Assembly: GCF_014651375.1 (NCBI RefSeq)
Contig: NZ_BMWT01000001.1
Coordinates: forward strand, 124,001 to 188,000
Origin: Tateyamaria omphalii
GTDB taxonomy: Bacteria > Pseudomonadota > Alphaproteobacteria > Rhodobacterales > Rhodobacteraceae
Direction of reading: 5' to 3'
Length of the DNA: 64,000 bases
Position numbers and translations under genes: made by a program. Of this stretch, positions 16,134 through 25,334 are shown in pieces; positions within the stretch are counted from its first letter, which is position 1, and each line of letters begins with the position of its first letter. The notes beneath the pieces were generated by a model, which was not told the DNA's origin, ran no database searches, and saw nothing but the letters and a program-made list of their open reading frames with translations.

Positions 16134-17435
16134 ATGACGATTTCTTCCTCGCTCAATGCAGGTGTTGCAGGGCTACAGGCAAATGCGACGCGGCTCGCGT
16201 CTATTTCAGACAATATCTTGAACTCATCGACATTTGGCTACAAGCGCGTTCAGACCGACTTTCAGTCGCTTGTCATTTCGTCCAATGGCGGCAGCTATTC
16301 TGCCGGGGGAGTTCGCGCTTCAACCTCCCGGCTGATTGATCAAAGCGGATCGTTGGTAACGACATCAAATCCAACCGACCTCGCAGTGCGTGGACGGGGT
16401 ATGTTGCCCGTGGCACGAAGCAGCGATGTTCTGTCAGGCAATGGTGGTAGCCAGATGCTGCTTACCACAACGGGATCCTTTCGAACTGACGCACAGGGCT
16501 ATTTGCGGTCCGATTCAGGTTTGATCCTGCTCGGCTGGCCAGCCCTTGCCGATGGCACCGTACCGCCATTCCCGAGAGATACATCGGATGGGCTCCAGCC
16601 CGTTCAGATCAACGTAAATCAATTCTCTGGGGAACCGACCACAAGAATTTCGCTTGGCGTGAACCTCCCGGCCACGGATACCGAAGCCGACGCGTCAGGA
16701 GACCCACAACAGCTTTCCATAGAATACTTTGATAACCTAGGCACATCCGAAACCATTAGCATAAACTTCATTCCGACTGTGCCCGCTTCGGGGACATCAA
16801 ATGAATGGACCATGCAATTGACCGATTCCGCGATGGGCGGCGCCGTGGTGGGAGAATACGTTCTGACATTCGATGACAGCCGATCAGCTGGCGGTACCCT
16901 GGCATCGGTCACGTCCACCAGTGGTGGCGCGTATGATCCGGCGACAGGTAACGTCATCGTCAACGTTGATGGCGGGCCTCTCGAAATCAACATCGGACAA
17001 TTGGGTGAAAGTGATGGCCTCACGCAGCTATCGGATAGCTTCGCACCGCTTTCTATCTCAAAAGACGGTTCTCCCGTCGGCAACATGACGGGCGTGGAGG
17101 TTGATACAAACGGCTTCGTGACGGCGTTCTTTGACACCGGAATCAGTCGAACTGTCTTTCAAATTCCATTGGCTGATCTTCCCAACCCGAATGGAATGGT
17201 GGCTTTGGACCAGCAGACTTATCTGCCTTCACCCGAAAGCGGGAGCTATTTCCTTTGGGATGCAGGTGATGGACCGACCGGAGATATCATCGCCTATGCC
17301 CGCGAGGAATCATCTGTTGATGTTGCTGGCGAATTGACCTCCATGATCCAGACCCAGCGGGCTTACTCGTCAAACGCCAAAGTGATCCAGACCGTAGATG
17401 AGATGTTGCAGGAGACCACCAACATCAAACGCTGA
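16134..17435 (+). CDS. flgE: Flagellar hook protein FlgE
   Basis: The 433-residue protein forms the extracellular hook. The N-terminal rod-type segment (SSSLNAGVAGLQANATRLA, then SDNILNSSTFGYKR) and the C-terminal segment (GELTSMIQTQRAYSSNAKVI) form the D0 coiled coil. The central D1/D2 region contains the conserved DLAVRGRGMLPV and LLTTTGSFRTDAQG. ATG 16134 is chosen over a GTG two codons earlier because AGAAAGG is better spaced. A CtrA-like box lies 55 bp upstream. It is secreted by the flagellar export apparatus without a cleaved signal. Confidence 0.95.
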   Translation: MTISSSLNAGVAGLQANATRLASISDNILNSSTFGYKRVQTDFQSLVISSNGGSYSAGGVRASTSRLIDQSGSLVTTSNPTDLAVRGRGMLPVARSSDVLSGNGGSQMLLTTTGSFRTDAQGYLRSDSGLILLGWPALADGTVPPFPRDTSDGLQPVQINVNQFSGEPTTRISLGVNLPATDTEADASGDPQQLSIEYFDNLGTSETISINFIPTVPASGTSNEWTMQLTDSAMGGAVVGEYVLTFDDSRSAGGTLASVTSTSGGAYDPATGNVIVNVDGGPLEINIGQLGESDGLTQLSDSFAPLSISKDGSPVGNMTGVEVDTNGFVTAFFDTGISRTVFQIPLADLPNPNGMVALDQQTYLPSPESGSYFLWDAGDGPTGDIIAYAREESSVDVAGELTSMIQTQRAYSSNAKVIQTVDEMLQETTNIKR

Positions 17436-17474
17436 CGCCAACAGGAAGGATAAATAGTAGCGGGAATCGGCGAT

Positions 17475-18920
17475 ATGACACTTACCAGTGCACTTTCTTC
17501 AGCCATGTCGGGCTTGCGGGCGGCGAGCCGAGGTTCCGAAATCGTTTCGGGAAACATAGCAAACGCAAACACAGTCGGTTACGTCCGTCGAACCTTGGCG
17601 GTTTCATCCGACCCCAATGTCGGAGTGAGGATCAACGGGATCACACGCCATGTCGATCAGCAAATCGTCAATGACAGGCGACTCGCTGGGGCAGAAACCG
17701 GCTACCGCAGTGAAACATCCGCAGCTCTCACACGGATCGAGGATTTGGTGGGAACGCCCGACGACCCTGCGTCGCTTGCAGCACGTATTTCCGATTTTGA
17801 ACAAAGCCTAATTACGGCTAGCAGTCGGCCAGACGCCGCCGAGCGATTAACTACTGCTGCCTTTGCAGCCAAAGATCTGGCGCAATCAATCAATTCGGTC
17901 GCAAAAGGCATACAGGACGCACGTACGCAAGCTGATCACAGCATCAACACGCAAGTCAAAAGATTGAATGACGCCCTCAAAGGGGTTGAGACACTGAACG
18001 CACGCATCGTCGCAAGCAACGGAAACGACGTCGATTTGCCTGCCTTTCTGGATCAACGCCAGCAACTGATCGACGAGATCAGTGAAATGGTTCCACTCCG
18101 AACAATCCCTCGAGACAGAGGCGCAGTGTCGCTTTATTCGACCGGCGGCGCGATCTTGCTTGAGGGAAAGGCTGTTGAAGTCGGTTTCGAACCGGCCAAC
18201 CTTGTCACGCCTTACGAGTCCATCGAGGACGGAACACTCTCTGGGCTCACGCTCAACGGGGTTTCTGTAAACACCTCTTCAGAACATGGTCGGTTGCATG
18301 GTGGAACGTTGGGTGCGCAATTTGAAATCCGGGACGAAATCGCACCGCGCGCACAATTGCACGTCGACGCAGTTGCCCGCGATCTGATCGAACGTTTCGA
18401 AGACAGTACCGTTGATCCAACGCTTGGTATCAATGATGCTGGGCTGTTCACCGATGCGAACAATCCGCTGGATCCCGCCGCGGACCTTGGCTTGGCCAGC
18501 CGCCTGTCTCTCAATGCTTTGGTCGATCCGGATCAAGGGAATGAAACTTGGCGCATTCGCGACGGGCTGGGGGCGACCACACCTGGCGAAGTGGGCAATG
18601 CATCACTACTGAACGCACTCGCGGGTGCCTTGGAGACTGCCCGGCCACAAGCCTCCGGTCTGTTCGGGTCCGGTCCGCTTGGATTGCAGGATGTTGTAGT
18701 CTCCATGTCATCCCAAATCGGCGCCGAGCGACTGAGAGCAGACCGCCAGATGTCTTTTGCTGCCGCCCAATTTTCGGATTTGCAGCAAGTTGAATTGGCA
18801 GCGGGTGTCGATACTGACGTGGAAATACAGAACTTAATGATCCTTGAGCAAGCTTACGCGGCAAACGCTCGGGTCATTTCAACCGTCGACGAAATGTTCG
18901 ACACGATCCTGAGGATTTGA
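17475..18920 (+). CDS. flgK: Flagellar hook-associated protein 1 FlgK
   Basis: The 481-residue protein is the hook-filament junction protein HAP1. The N-terminus (LSSAMSGLRAASRGSEIVSG, then NIANANTVGYVRR) matches the FlgK/rod-type motif. The C-terminus (GVDTDVEIQNLMILEQAYAA and then NARVISTVDEMFDTILRI) is the typical helical end. It starts 39 bp after flgE and ends 2 nt before flgL, consistent with an operon flgE-flgK-flgL-flgI. Confidence 0.95.
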   Translation: MTLTSALSSAMSGLRAASRGSEIVSGNIANANTVGYVRRTLAVSSDPNVGVRINGITRHVDQQIVNDRRLAGAETGYRSETSAALTRIEDLVGTPDDPASLAARISDFEQSLITASSRPDAAERLTTAAFAAKDLAQSINSVAKGIQDARTQADHSINTQVKRLNDALKGVETLNARIVASNGNDVDLPAFLDQRQQLIDEISEMVPLRTIPRDRGAVSLYSTGGAILLEGKAVEVGFEPANLVTPYESIEDGTLSGLTLNGVSVNTSSEHGRLHGGTLGAQFEIRDEIAPRAQLHVDAVARDLIERFEDSTVDPTLGINDAGLFTDANNPLDPAADLGLASRLSLNALVDPDQGNETWRIRDGLGATTPGEVGNASLLNALAGALETARPQASGLFGSGPLGLQDVVVSMSSQIGAERLRADRQMSFAAAQFSDLQQVELAAGVDTDVEIQNLMILEQAYAANARVISTVDEMFDTILRI

Positions 18921-18922
18921 CG

Positions 18923-19930
18923 ATGAGCAGCTACGGCTTGGGCGACCTTGCACAGACATTTCTCTTGCAGCGGCGCGGCGCCGCCATCAAAGCAGATATG
19001 GCCCGGTTGGCCGAAGAACTGCAAACGGGACAAGTCAGCGATACCAAATCCGTTCTTGCAGGTAATGTGGCTTACCTTTCGGGCATTGAAAACGATTTAC
19101 GCGGCCTATCCGCGTTCAAAGTGGCTGGGTCAGAAGCCGCACAATTTGCGTCATCAGTGCAAAGTGCGCTTGATCGTATGGACGCAGGGGTGGGTCTGCT
19201 CAGCACCGACTTGCTTACTGTTTCAGCCAGTGCCAGCGGCCCAGTGTTGGACCAAATGTCGACTGCGGCGGAAACAGAGTTCAAAAGTCTCGTGTCAGCT
19301 TTGAACACGTCCAGTGCAGGCCGTTCGCTCTTTGCTGGTGCCGCGACGGACAGTCGCGCACTAAATGATGCCGAGGTGGTGCTAGCTGACTTACGAGCCG
19401 CGATTACAGGCAATTCAAGTCTAACAGACATAGAAGCTGCGATTGATCAATGGTTTGATGATCCTGCCGGTTTCAGCACCTCGGCATACACCGGTTCAGG
19501 CGTTTCGATTCTACCTTTCCAATTGGCCGAAAATGAGCAGGTAGCGGTCGATTTGAAAGCAGATGATCAGGTGTTTCGCGACCTGTTCAAGGGTGTCGCG
19601 CTCGCGACCGTCGCGGCCGATGGCGCATTGGGCCTGTCAGCCGACAATCAACGCGATCTACTAGAGAGAGCCGGGACTAAAATCCTCGAATCGAAAGAGT
19701 CGCTGACTGCAACACAAAGCAGGGTTGGGGCGGCAGAGGCGAGGATTGAAACTATTGCGGCGAGGAACGCTGCGCGCGACACCTCTCTACAACTTGCAAA
19801 GGGCGCGCTCCTTCAAGCCGATCCATTCGATACCGCGACCCAATTGGAGGCAGTACAATTCCAGCTTCAAAGCCTGTATACAATCAGCGCACGCATGTCC
19901 GATTTAACGTTGGTCAACTTCATCAGATGA
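18923..19930 (+). CDS. flgL: Flagellar hook-associated protein 3 FlgL
   Basis: The 335-residue flagellin-like protein is HAP3, the second junction protein. It has heptad-rich N- and C-terminal helices, the motif NTSSAGRSLFAGAATDSRAL typical of FlgL in the middle, and an end ITARMSDLTLVNFIR-like (here ISARMSDLTLVNFIR). ATG 18923 is used; a TTG overlapping the flgK stop is less likely. Its end overlaps the flgI start by ATGA, so the two are translationally coupled. Confidence 0.92.
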   Translation: MSSYGLGDLAQTFLLQRRGAAIKADMARLAEELQTGQVSDTKSVLAGNVAYLSGIENDLRGLSAFKVAGSEAAQFASSVQSALDRMDAGVGLLSTDLLTVSASASGPVLDQMSTAAETEFKSLVSALNTSSAGRSLFAGAATDSRALNDAEVVLADLRAAITGNSSLTDIEAAIDQWFDDPAGFSTSAYTGSGVSILPFQLAENEQVAVDLKADDQVFRDLFKGVALATVAADGALGLSADNQRDLLERAGTKILESKESLTATQSRVGAAEARIETIAARNAARDTSLQLAKGALLQADPFDTATQLEAVQFQLQSLYTISARMSDLTLVNFIR

Positions 19931-21027
19931 TACGCTATATCGTTTGCATAGCAGCATTGATCTTCGGTACCGTTGCGGCAGCAAGTCCCATTCGAATCAA
20001 AGACTTAGTCGATTTCGATGGGGTGCGCGGCAATGATCTGGTCGGATACGGACTTGTTGTCGGGTTGGACGGAACAGGAGACGGTCTACGAAACGCTCCG
20101 TTTACCGAAGATATCATGACCAACATACTTGAACGCTTGGGCGTCAATGTTACCGGTGAGCAGTTTCGACCCAAGAATGTTGCAGCGGTCATTGTTACTG
20201 CAACTTTGCCACCCTTTGCCCGGAGTGGGAGCCAAATTGACATCACCGTGTCCGCGATTGGAGACGCAAAGAGCCTCTTGGGTGGAACGTTGGTCATGAC
20301 CCCCATGAATGCAGCCGACGGTGAAATCTATGCCGTGGCTCAGGGCACAATAATTGCTGGGGGTGCTGTTGCAGAAGGGGATGGAGCACGCGTTACCCAA
20401 GGCGTTCCCACATCAGGTATTGTTCCATCTGGTGCTCGTATCGAGCGGGAAATCGATTTTGAACTCAGCAACCTGACTGACATGCGGCTCGCTCTGCGCA
20501 ACCCTGACTTCACTACCGCGGCACGGATAGAGGACGCGATCAATGCTGTCTTTGGTCGGTCCGTGGCGACAATGCTCGATTCTGGTACCGTTGCGCTCGA
20601 TGTTCGCCAAACACGCGCGAGGTCAGTTGCGCACGCTCTTGGTCGGATTGAAAACATTGCCGTCGAACCCGAGCGCCGAGCTCGTGTCGTTGTTGATCAA
20701 CGCTCTGGGACTATCGTTATGGGTGACGAAGTCCGGATATCACGTGTCGCCGTATCACAAGGCAATCTGACATTGCGTGTCCAAGAACAGCCTCTGGCTG
20801 TTCAGCCAAACCCTTTCGCCGATGGTCAAACCGTCGTCGTCCCCAGGACAACCGTGGATTTACAAGAAGAAGATGGCCCCGGTCTTGCAGAGCTTCCGGA
20901 AGGCACTTCGCTGTCAGAGGTGATAGCCGGCCTCAACGCGCTTGGCGTTGCCCCACGAGACATGATTGATATCCTGAAGAGCATCAAAGCCGCTGGCGCC
21001 CTTCACGCCGAATTTGTTGTCAGATAA
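19927..21027 (+). CDS. flgI: Flagellar P-ring protein FlgI
   Basis: The 366-residue protein has a Sec signal peptide (about residues 1-19, hydrophobic IVCIAALIFGTVAAA) and then RIKDLVDFDGVRGNDLVGYG, the hallmark start of mature FlgI. It forms the periplasmic P ring around the rod in the peptidoglycan layer. The body keeps GLDGTGDG, PPFARSGSQIDITVSAIGDA and the C-terminal DMIDILKSIKAAGALHAEF. It overlaps flgL by 4 nt and is the last gene of the operon; a decayed transposase follows. Confidence 0.96.
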   Translation: MIRYIVCIAALIFGTVAAASPIRIKDLVDFDGVRGNDLVGYGLVVGLDGTGDGLRNAPFTEDIMTNILERLGVNVTGEQFRPKNVAAVIVTATLPPFARSGSQIDITVSAIGDAKSLLGGTLVMTPMNAADGEIYAVAQGTIIAGGAVAEGDGARVTQGVPTSGIVPSGARIEREIDFELSNLTDMRLALRNPDFTTAARIEDAINAVFGRSVATMLDSGTVALDVRQTRARSVAHALGRIENIAVEPERRARVVVDQRSGTIVMGDEVRISRVAVSQGNLTLRVQEQPLAVQPNPFADGQTVVVPRTTVDLQEEDGPGLAELPEGTSLSEVIAGLNALGVAPRDMIDILKSIKAAGALHAEFVVR

Positions 21028-21123
21028 CCGATCACGAAACTGGTGAGGAATGATTATCCGGGTGGGGACCCATTGATTTGCCATTAGTGTCGTGTTTCAC
21101 GGTCCCAAAAGACGAGCGGTGTA
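21028..21123. other. Short spacer before the transposase remnant
   Basis: This sequence probably includes the left end of the decayed insertion element, but I could not identify its terminal inverted repeat or a target duplication. Confidence 0.35.
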
Positions 21124-21686
21124 ATGCCTGATCTGTATTGGCTGACAGATGCGCAGGTGACGCGTCTTTAGCCCTTCTTCCCCAAGTCCCACGGCAAACC
21201 TCGCGTTGATGATCGGCGTGTAATCAGTAGGGTCATCTTCATCATTCGCAATGGGTTACGCTAGAGAGACACTCCCAGGGCTTACGGCCCTCATAAGACG
21301 CTCCACATTGAGGGTATCGGTTATAGCAACAAGGAGGTTTTTGCCCTTACAACGGTAGGCTTGGCGGCCGAACACGGTGAAGAGAAGACCGTGATGATCG
21401 ACGCAACCCATCTGAAAGCATGGCGTCAAAAAGGAGGCGTGGGCGCCTGACTGGTCGCACCAAAGGCGGCATGAAAACCAAGGTGATACGTTCCTGCATC
21501 TCGCGCCGAGAGCCACGCAAGAAGACCGTCACATACGACAAGCGTCGCTATAAATGGCACAAGCATATCGAGATCATGTTCGGCAGGTCGAAAGACTGAC
21601 GACGCATGGCAACCCGATACAACACATGCCGGAAAGTCTTCCTCTTAGCCATCCCACTCGCTCCAACCGCCATCTACTGCCTATGA
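21124..21686 (+). pseudogene. Decayed IS5-family transposase (IS remnant)
   Basis: Translation from ATG 21124 gives MPDLYWLTDAQVTRL, a stop, PFFPKSHGKPRVDDRRV, then NGLR with a stop where WRDAP is expected, followed by RAYGPHKTL. After frame changes the sequence continues with LAAEHGEEKTVMIDATHLKA, GRTKGGMKTKV, RKKTVTYDKRRYK, HIEIMFGRSKD and a C-terminal KVFLLAIPLAPTAIYCL. These are the ordered motifs of an IS5-group (IS1031/ISL2-like) DDE transposase. Internal stops, frameshifts and loss of the middle section (expected length about 250 codons; 188 remain) show that it is inactive. It lies between flgI and the convergent fliP. Confidence 0.88.
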
Positions 21687-21980
21687 AATATGACGCTAGC
21701 TGTATACACACTAAGGGCGACGCTATTTTCGCCGTTAAGACCTTCGAACAAAATCCTGATTTTTCCTCAGCCGAATACTGTTTGCGGATCGCAGGCGGAT
21801 CTCTTTGACGATCTTCTAGCCGTGTCTCTTAATTGTTCCAGGTTTCTGTATCATCTCCACTCCTTGATGATTTTGCTCCGCCAGAAACCCTCACGCATCA
21901 AGTTTACCAAAACTGCCCCATTGGCGCTGACGTCAGACAAACCATATGCGACATAGAATTGGAGCGTGACGGGCGTTTCC
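21687..21980. other. Gene-free stretch between IS remnant and fliP
   Basis: No supportable gene is seen. It may contain the right end of the IS remnant and the 3' untranslated region of the fliF-fliP operon. Confidence 0.4.
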
Positions 21981-22706
21981 CTAAAAGTAGCTCCGAACTA
22001 GGCTACCAGCAATGAGTTGCCACCCGTCCGCAATCACAAAAAAAGCCAATTTAAACGGTAGGGAAACAATGGCCGGAGGGACCATCATCATACCCATACT
22101 CATCAATACGGCGGCTGCGACGAGGTCAATTATTAGGAATGGGAGAAAAATCAGAAAACCGACCTGAAATGCACGAGAGATTTCAGACAATAAAAAACTT
22201 GGAATCAACACGGACAAAGGCGCGTCGGAATCGAGCAAGACACCCTGTGTATCCGGTCGCAAATCGGCCATTGCAGTAAAAGTGTCAGCATCAAGTCTTG
22301 CGGCCATAAACTTTCTGAACGGGTCAAGCGTACGCTCAAAGGCAACTTGTGGGTCAATTTGCTCATTTACTAGAGGCCCCAAACCACTTGCCCACGCGTC
22401 AGAAAAAACAGGTTCCATTATGAAATACGTCAAAAAGAGAGCCAGGCTGACAATAAGCATGTTCGGTGGAGATTGCTGCAACCCAATTGCCTGGCGAAGG
22501 ATCGACAGAACCGTCACAAGAAATGGAAAGCACGTGATCATTATTGCCAGACCGGGGGCGAGGCTCAACAAAGTGATCAGGGCAATTAGCTGAAGCGTCC
22601 TTGCACTCAATGATGAATCGTCTCCGAGGGAGATGGCGATGTCTTGCGCGTCGGCTGCTAAAGGACATATGACCAAACATAAAATGAAAAACGCGCGTGC
22701 GACCAT
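21981..22706 (-). CDS. fliP: Flagellar type III export gate protein FliP
   Basis: The 241-residue inner-membrane protein forms the core export gate with FliQ and FliR. It has an N-terminal signal-like segment (about 1-22), then TLQLIALITLLSLAPGLAIM and SILRQAIGLQQSPPN. It also has FRKFMAARLDADTF, the conserved LIPSFLLSEISRAFQVGFLI, and MGMMMVPPAIVSLPFKLAFF. ATG 22706 is preferred over a TTG seven codons upstream because it begins 4 nt after the fliN stop. It is the last gene of fliF-fliH-fliN-fliP. FliO, often adjacent, is not seen. Confidence 0.95.
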   Translation of the reverse strand: MVARAFFILCLVICPLAADAQDIAISLGDDSSLSARTLQLIALITLLSLAPGLAIMITCFPFLVTVLSILRQAIGLQQSPPNMLIVSLALFLTYFIMEPVFSDAWASGLGPLVNEQIDPQVAFERTLDPFRKFMAARLDADTFTAMADLRPDTQGVLLDSDAPLSVLIPSFLLSEISRAFQVGFLIFLPFLIIDLVAAAVLMSMGMMMVPPAIVSLPFKLAFFVIADGWQLIAGSLVRSYF

Positions 22707-22710
22707 TCGC

Positions 22711-23004
22711 CTAAAGACCCGCACCAAGGTCGAGTATTTCCGTTAATCGAACAACCAATTGACCTTCTTCATCACCGTCGGCTTCTTCTAACGTGCCACG
22801 CGCGATAAGCTTGTCGCCGACGAACAGATCGACGGGATCATCCACTCTTTTGTCAAGGGTCAGAACGGCGTTCGAACCAAGCATCACCAGGTCGCGCACC
22901 AGTGGCCGCGCTTGACCTACGGACACCGTTATTTCAATCGGAACCGCTGTAAAGGGATTGTGCGCATCAGACGCAAGAGTTTTTTTTGAAGGGGTTTCAG
23001 CCAT
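22711..23004 (-). CDS. fliN: Flagellar motor switch protein FliN
   Basis: The 97-residue protein has the SpoA (surface presentation of antigens) domain: PIEITVSVGQARPLVRDLVM, then GSNAVLTLDKRVDDPVDLFV and GDKLIARGTL. FliN forms the lower C ring with FliM and helps dock the FliH-FliI export complex. ATG 23004 is chosen because the upstream extension lies inside fliH and lacks family similarity; it overlaps fliH by 8 nt. FliM and FliG, its C-ring partners, are not in this window. Confidence 0.93.
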   Translation of the reverse strand: MAETPSKKTLASDAHNPFTAVPIEITVSVGQARPLVRDLVMLGSNAVLTLDKRVDDPVDLFVGDKLIARGTLEEADGDEEGQLVVRLTEILDLGAGL

Positions 23005-23596
23005 CTTTCGCCTCGTTCGGAGCATTTTCAAAGTATGACGCAACTGCTTCTGAGATGTCAGAAATGGCACGGTCCAAGTGCAATTCTGCTTCGTCGTGAT
23101 CCAGCCGCAAAACCACTTGAGTCGGTGCTAACAACTTATCCGTGGTCAGCACAAAAGGTCCGGGGAGATCATCTTGAAGTGCTGTTCTGACAGCAGCCTC
23201 ACTTTCCGGCGCGACCAAAACCTCAATGGCACGATCCAGAGTCTTTCTTGTCAAAGCCGTCACCTCGTCACGCACATGCGCCCCGAGACTGGCCTGTGCC
23301 AATGTAGGCAAGACGACATTGATGACGCCGTTCATTATTGCCTCGACCGAAGCGTTCAGTGTCGCGCGCAACTCGTGGTATTCAAACGATGCGTTCTGCA
23401 GGCTGTTGGCCAAACCGCTAGAAACAAACGATTGCGTTTCAGTTTGGGCTGCCACGGCGTCCTCCCAGCCTGCTTGGTAACCTTTTTCAAATGCCTCGAG
23501 TTTCTGATCCTCTATTTCTTCGATCGGGGTGTCTCGCATGGATGCCTGAGACGAATTGATGTCTCCAAAGTCTTCGAATAGGTGCGACGCGGACAT
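22997..23596 (-). CDS. fliH: FliH-like flagellar export regulator
   Basis: The 199-residue protein has an acidic N-terminus, a GYQAGWEDAVAAQTE segment (the short G-x-x-x-A/G-type region of FliH), a long amphipathic helix, and a C-terminal globular part with LRLDHDEAELHLDRAISDIS. It probably acts as the cytoplasmic stator and regulator of the export ATPase FliI, linking it to FliN. Its ATG overlaps the fliF stop by one base (TAATG), and it overlaps fliN by 8 nt. FliI itself is 16 kb away in this cluster. Confidence 0.8.
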   Translation of the reverse strand: MSASHLFEDFGDINSSQASMRDTPIEEIEDQKLEAFEKGYQAGWEDAVAAQTETQSFVSSGLANSLQNASFEYHELRATLNASVEAIMNGVINVVLPTLAQASLGAHVRDEVTALTRKTLDRAIEVLVAPESEAAVRTALQDDLPGPFVLTTDKLLAPTQVVLRLDHDEAELHLDRAISDISEAVASYFENAPNEAKDG

Positions 23597-25227
23597 TATG
23601 CGCGCTCCTCTTCAAGCCAACTTCTCAGAATTTCGACTGTTTCTTCTTGCCGTTCACCGATCATCGAACGGAGGCGATCAACCGGATCCGCTGCCAGATA
23701 CTCGATGGTTTCAGACGCCTCTGCCTGATCAAGAGAGGACAAGTCCGGCAGGTTTTCCCGGCCGTGATCAATGCCGATGTCATTACCAGGCGAGCCATCC
23801 ATAGAACCGGCGATTGCTGGTCTGTTCACAAGCTCTTCAGACAAGGGAGCAGGCAAACCCTCGGGTGCCGATGGCGCATCGCGCGTCAGCACGGGCCTGA
23901 CCACAAAAAGGCCCAGAATCAGAGTCACAATTGCTAAAATTGCCATCTGGATCGCCGACATCACATCAATGTGGAAGTTGTCGAACACGGACGTTTCTGC
24001 GACTGTGCCTTGGGGTACAACTGACTGTAGTTCCATCGACTTGATTGTTATTACATCGCCACGGGCCTCATCAAAACCGACGGCAGATGCGACCAACTCG
24101 CGAAGAGCGCTCAGCTCCTCTGCAGATCGCTGTGCAGTTTCGGCTCTACCCTCAACATCGGCAAGAGTTTCGTTCACGAGTACAGCGACTGTGACACGCC
24201 GAATTGCACCTGCGGCTTTTACGATGGCGCGCTCAGTTTCAGATACCTCATAGTTGATACGCTCTCGCGTTTCCGAGTTTTGAGAAGAAGCGCTGTCACT
24301 TCCGGCGGCATCTCCATCCGGCAGATTTGAAGCGACGGTCACATCCCCTCCACCCGCTTCGTTAGACGTGCTCGATCGTTCTTCCGTGTCCGTGCTGATC
24401 ACCACCCGTTCTTGCGGATCAAAACGGCGCTCCCGAATCTCTTCCGTTTCAGTCACCGTCTCCACGCTGACCTCAACCACAGCATTCCCTGCGCCCACGC
24501 GAGCCTCGAGCAACCGCTCAACTCGCTCCCGCAACATGTTCTCTTTGTCTTCTGAACCTGCCGCGGGCGCCGCATCATCACCTGCACCGATCAAAGCCCC
24601 GTTCACATCAATCACTGCGACATCATCGGCGGACAGCCCCGCAACCGCAGACGCAATGAGAAACCGAATTGCCTTGGCCTGCTGCCCTGTGATCTGTCCG
24701 GCGTTGGGCGTTATTGCGACAGATGCGGTTGGGGTAACGCTGCGTTGAAAGGGATTCGACCCTGTTGAAGCGATATGAACACGCGCCATGGCCACGCTTG
24801 GACTCGATACAATTGTCCGCGCGAGTTCACCTTCCTTCGCGCGCCAATATGCAGCATCAAACATTTGCGAGGTTGTGCCAAAACCAGACAAACTGTCTAG
24901 TAGTTCGTATCCGCGACTGCTGTTTGCAGGCAGCCCCTCACTTGCTAAAGTAAGGCGCAATTGATCGCGATTTTGTGCATCAACAAAGATGGACCCGCCG
25001 CGAACTTCGAACGGAACACCGCGTTGTTCAAGTGATCTCACCACCTCCCCGGCGGCCCCATTCTCCAAACCAGAGTACAGCAGCGTCATCGTGGGCGCAG
25101 TCACAATTCGAGACATCGCAAGAATTGCGAGGAACATTGCAACTGTCGCCGCCACGACAGTGATCTGACGTTTGATATCCAGGCCCATCCAGACATTCAG
25201 TAACTGCTGCACGTTTGTCTCCGTCAT
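23596..25227 (-). CDS. fliF: Flagellar MS-ring protein FliF
   Basis: The 543-residue inner-membrane ring protein has a first membrane segment at about 22-40, then YscJ/FliF ring-building domains (TLLYSGLENGAAGEVVRSLE, SRGYELLDSLSGFGTTSQMF, VARVHIA-type core). A second membrane segment lies at about 443-462 (MAILAIVTLILGLFVVRPVL). The cytoplasmic tail ends VEILRSWLEEERA, resembling the FliG-binding helix. It heads fliF-fliH-fliN-fliP. A CtrA-like box lies 46 bp upstream in the divergent promoter with fliL. No fliG gene follows, unlike in many bacteria. Confidence 0.95.
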   Translation of the reverse strand: MTETNVQQLLNVWMGLDIKRQITVVAATVAMFLAILAMSRIVTAPTMTLLYSGLENGAAGEVVRSLEQRGVPFEVRGGSIFVDAQNRDQLRLTLASEGLPANSSRGYELLDSLSGFGTTSQMFDAAYWRAKEGELARTIVSSPSVAMARVHIASTGSNPFQRSVTPTASVAITPNAGQITGQQAKAIRFLIASAVAGLSADDVAVIDVNGALIGAGDDAAPAAGSEDKENMLRERVERLLEARVGAGNAVVEVSVETVTETEEIRERRFDPQERVVISTDTEERSSTSNEAGGGDVTVASNLPDGDAAGSDSASSQNSETRERINYEVSETERAIVKAAGAIRRVTVAVLVNETLADVEGRAETAQRSAEELSALRELVASAVGFDEARGDVITIKSMELQSVVPQGTVAETSVFDNFHIDVMSAIQMAILAIVTLILGLFVVRPVLTRDAPSAPEGLPAPLSEELVNRPAIAGSMDGSPGNDIGIDHGRENLPDLSSLDQAEASETIEYLAADPVDRLRSMIGERQEETVEILRSWLEEERA

Positions 25228-25272
25228 GTCGTGCGTTCTGCCCGACTTTGAGACAGCAATGACTGAACAGCC

Positions 25273-25287
25273 TTAACAATCGGTTAG
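25273..25287. promoter_or_regulatory. CtrA-like box TTAA-N7-TTAG between fliF and fliL
   Basis: TTAA (25273-25276), seven bases, and TTAG (25284-25287) form a near-consensus CtrA site. It lies 46 bp from the fliF start and 48 bp from the fliL start, so one site could control both divergent operons. Confidence 0.6.
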
Positions 25288-25334
25288 TTGATCTGTGGCA
25301 AATCTGGATTCGAGTTTTTTTGAGTAGGACACCG

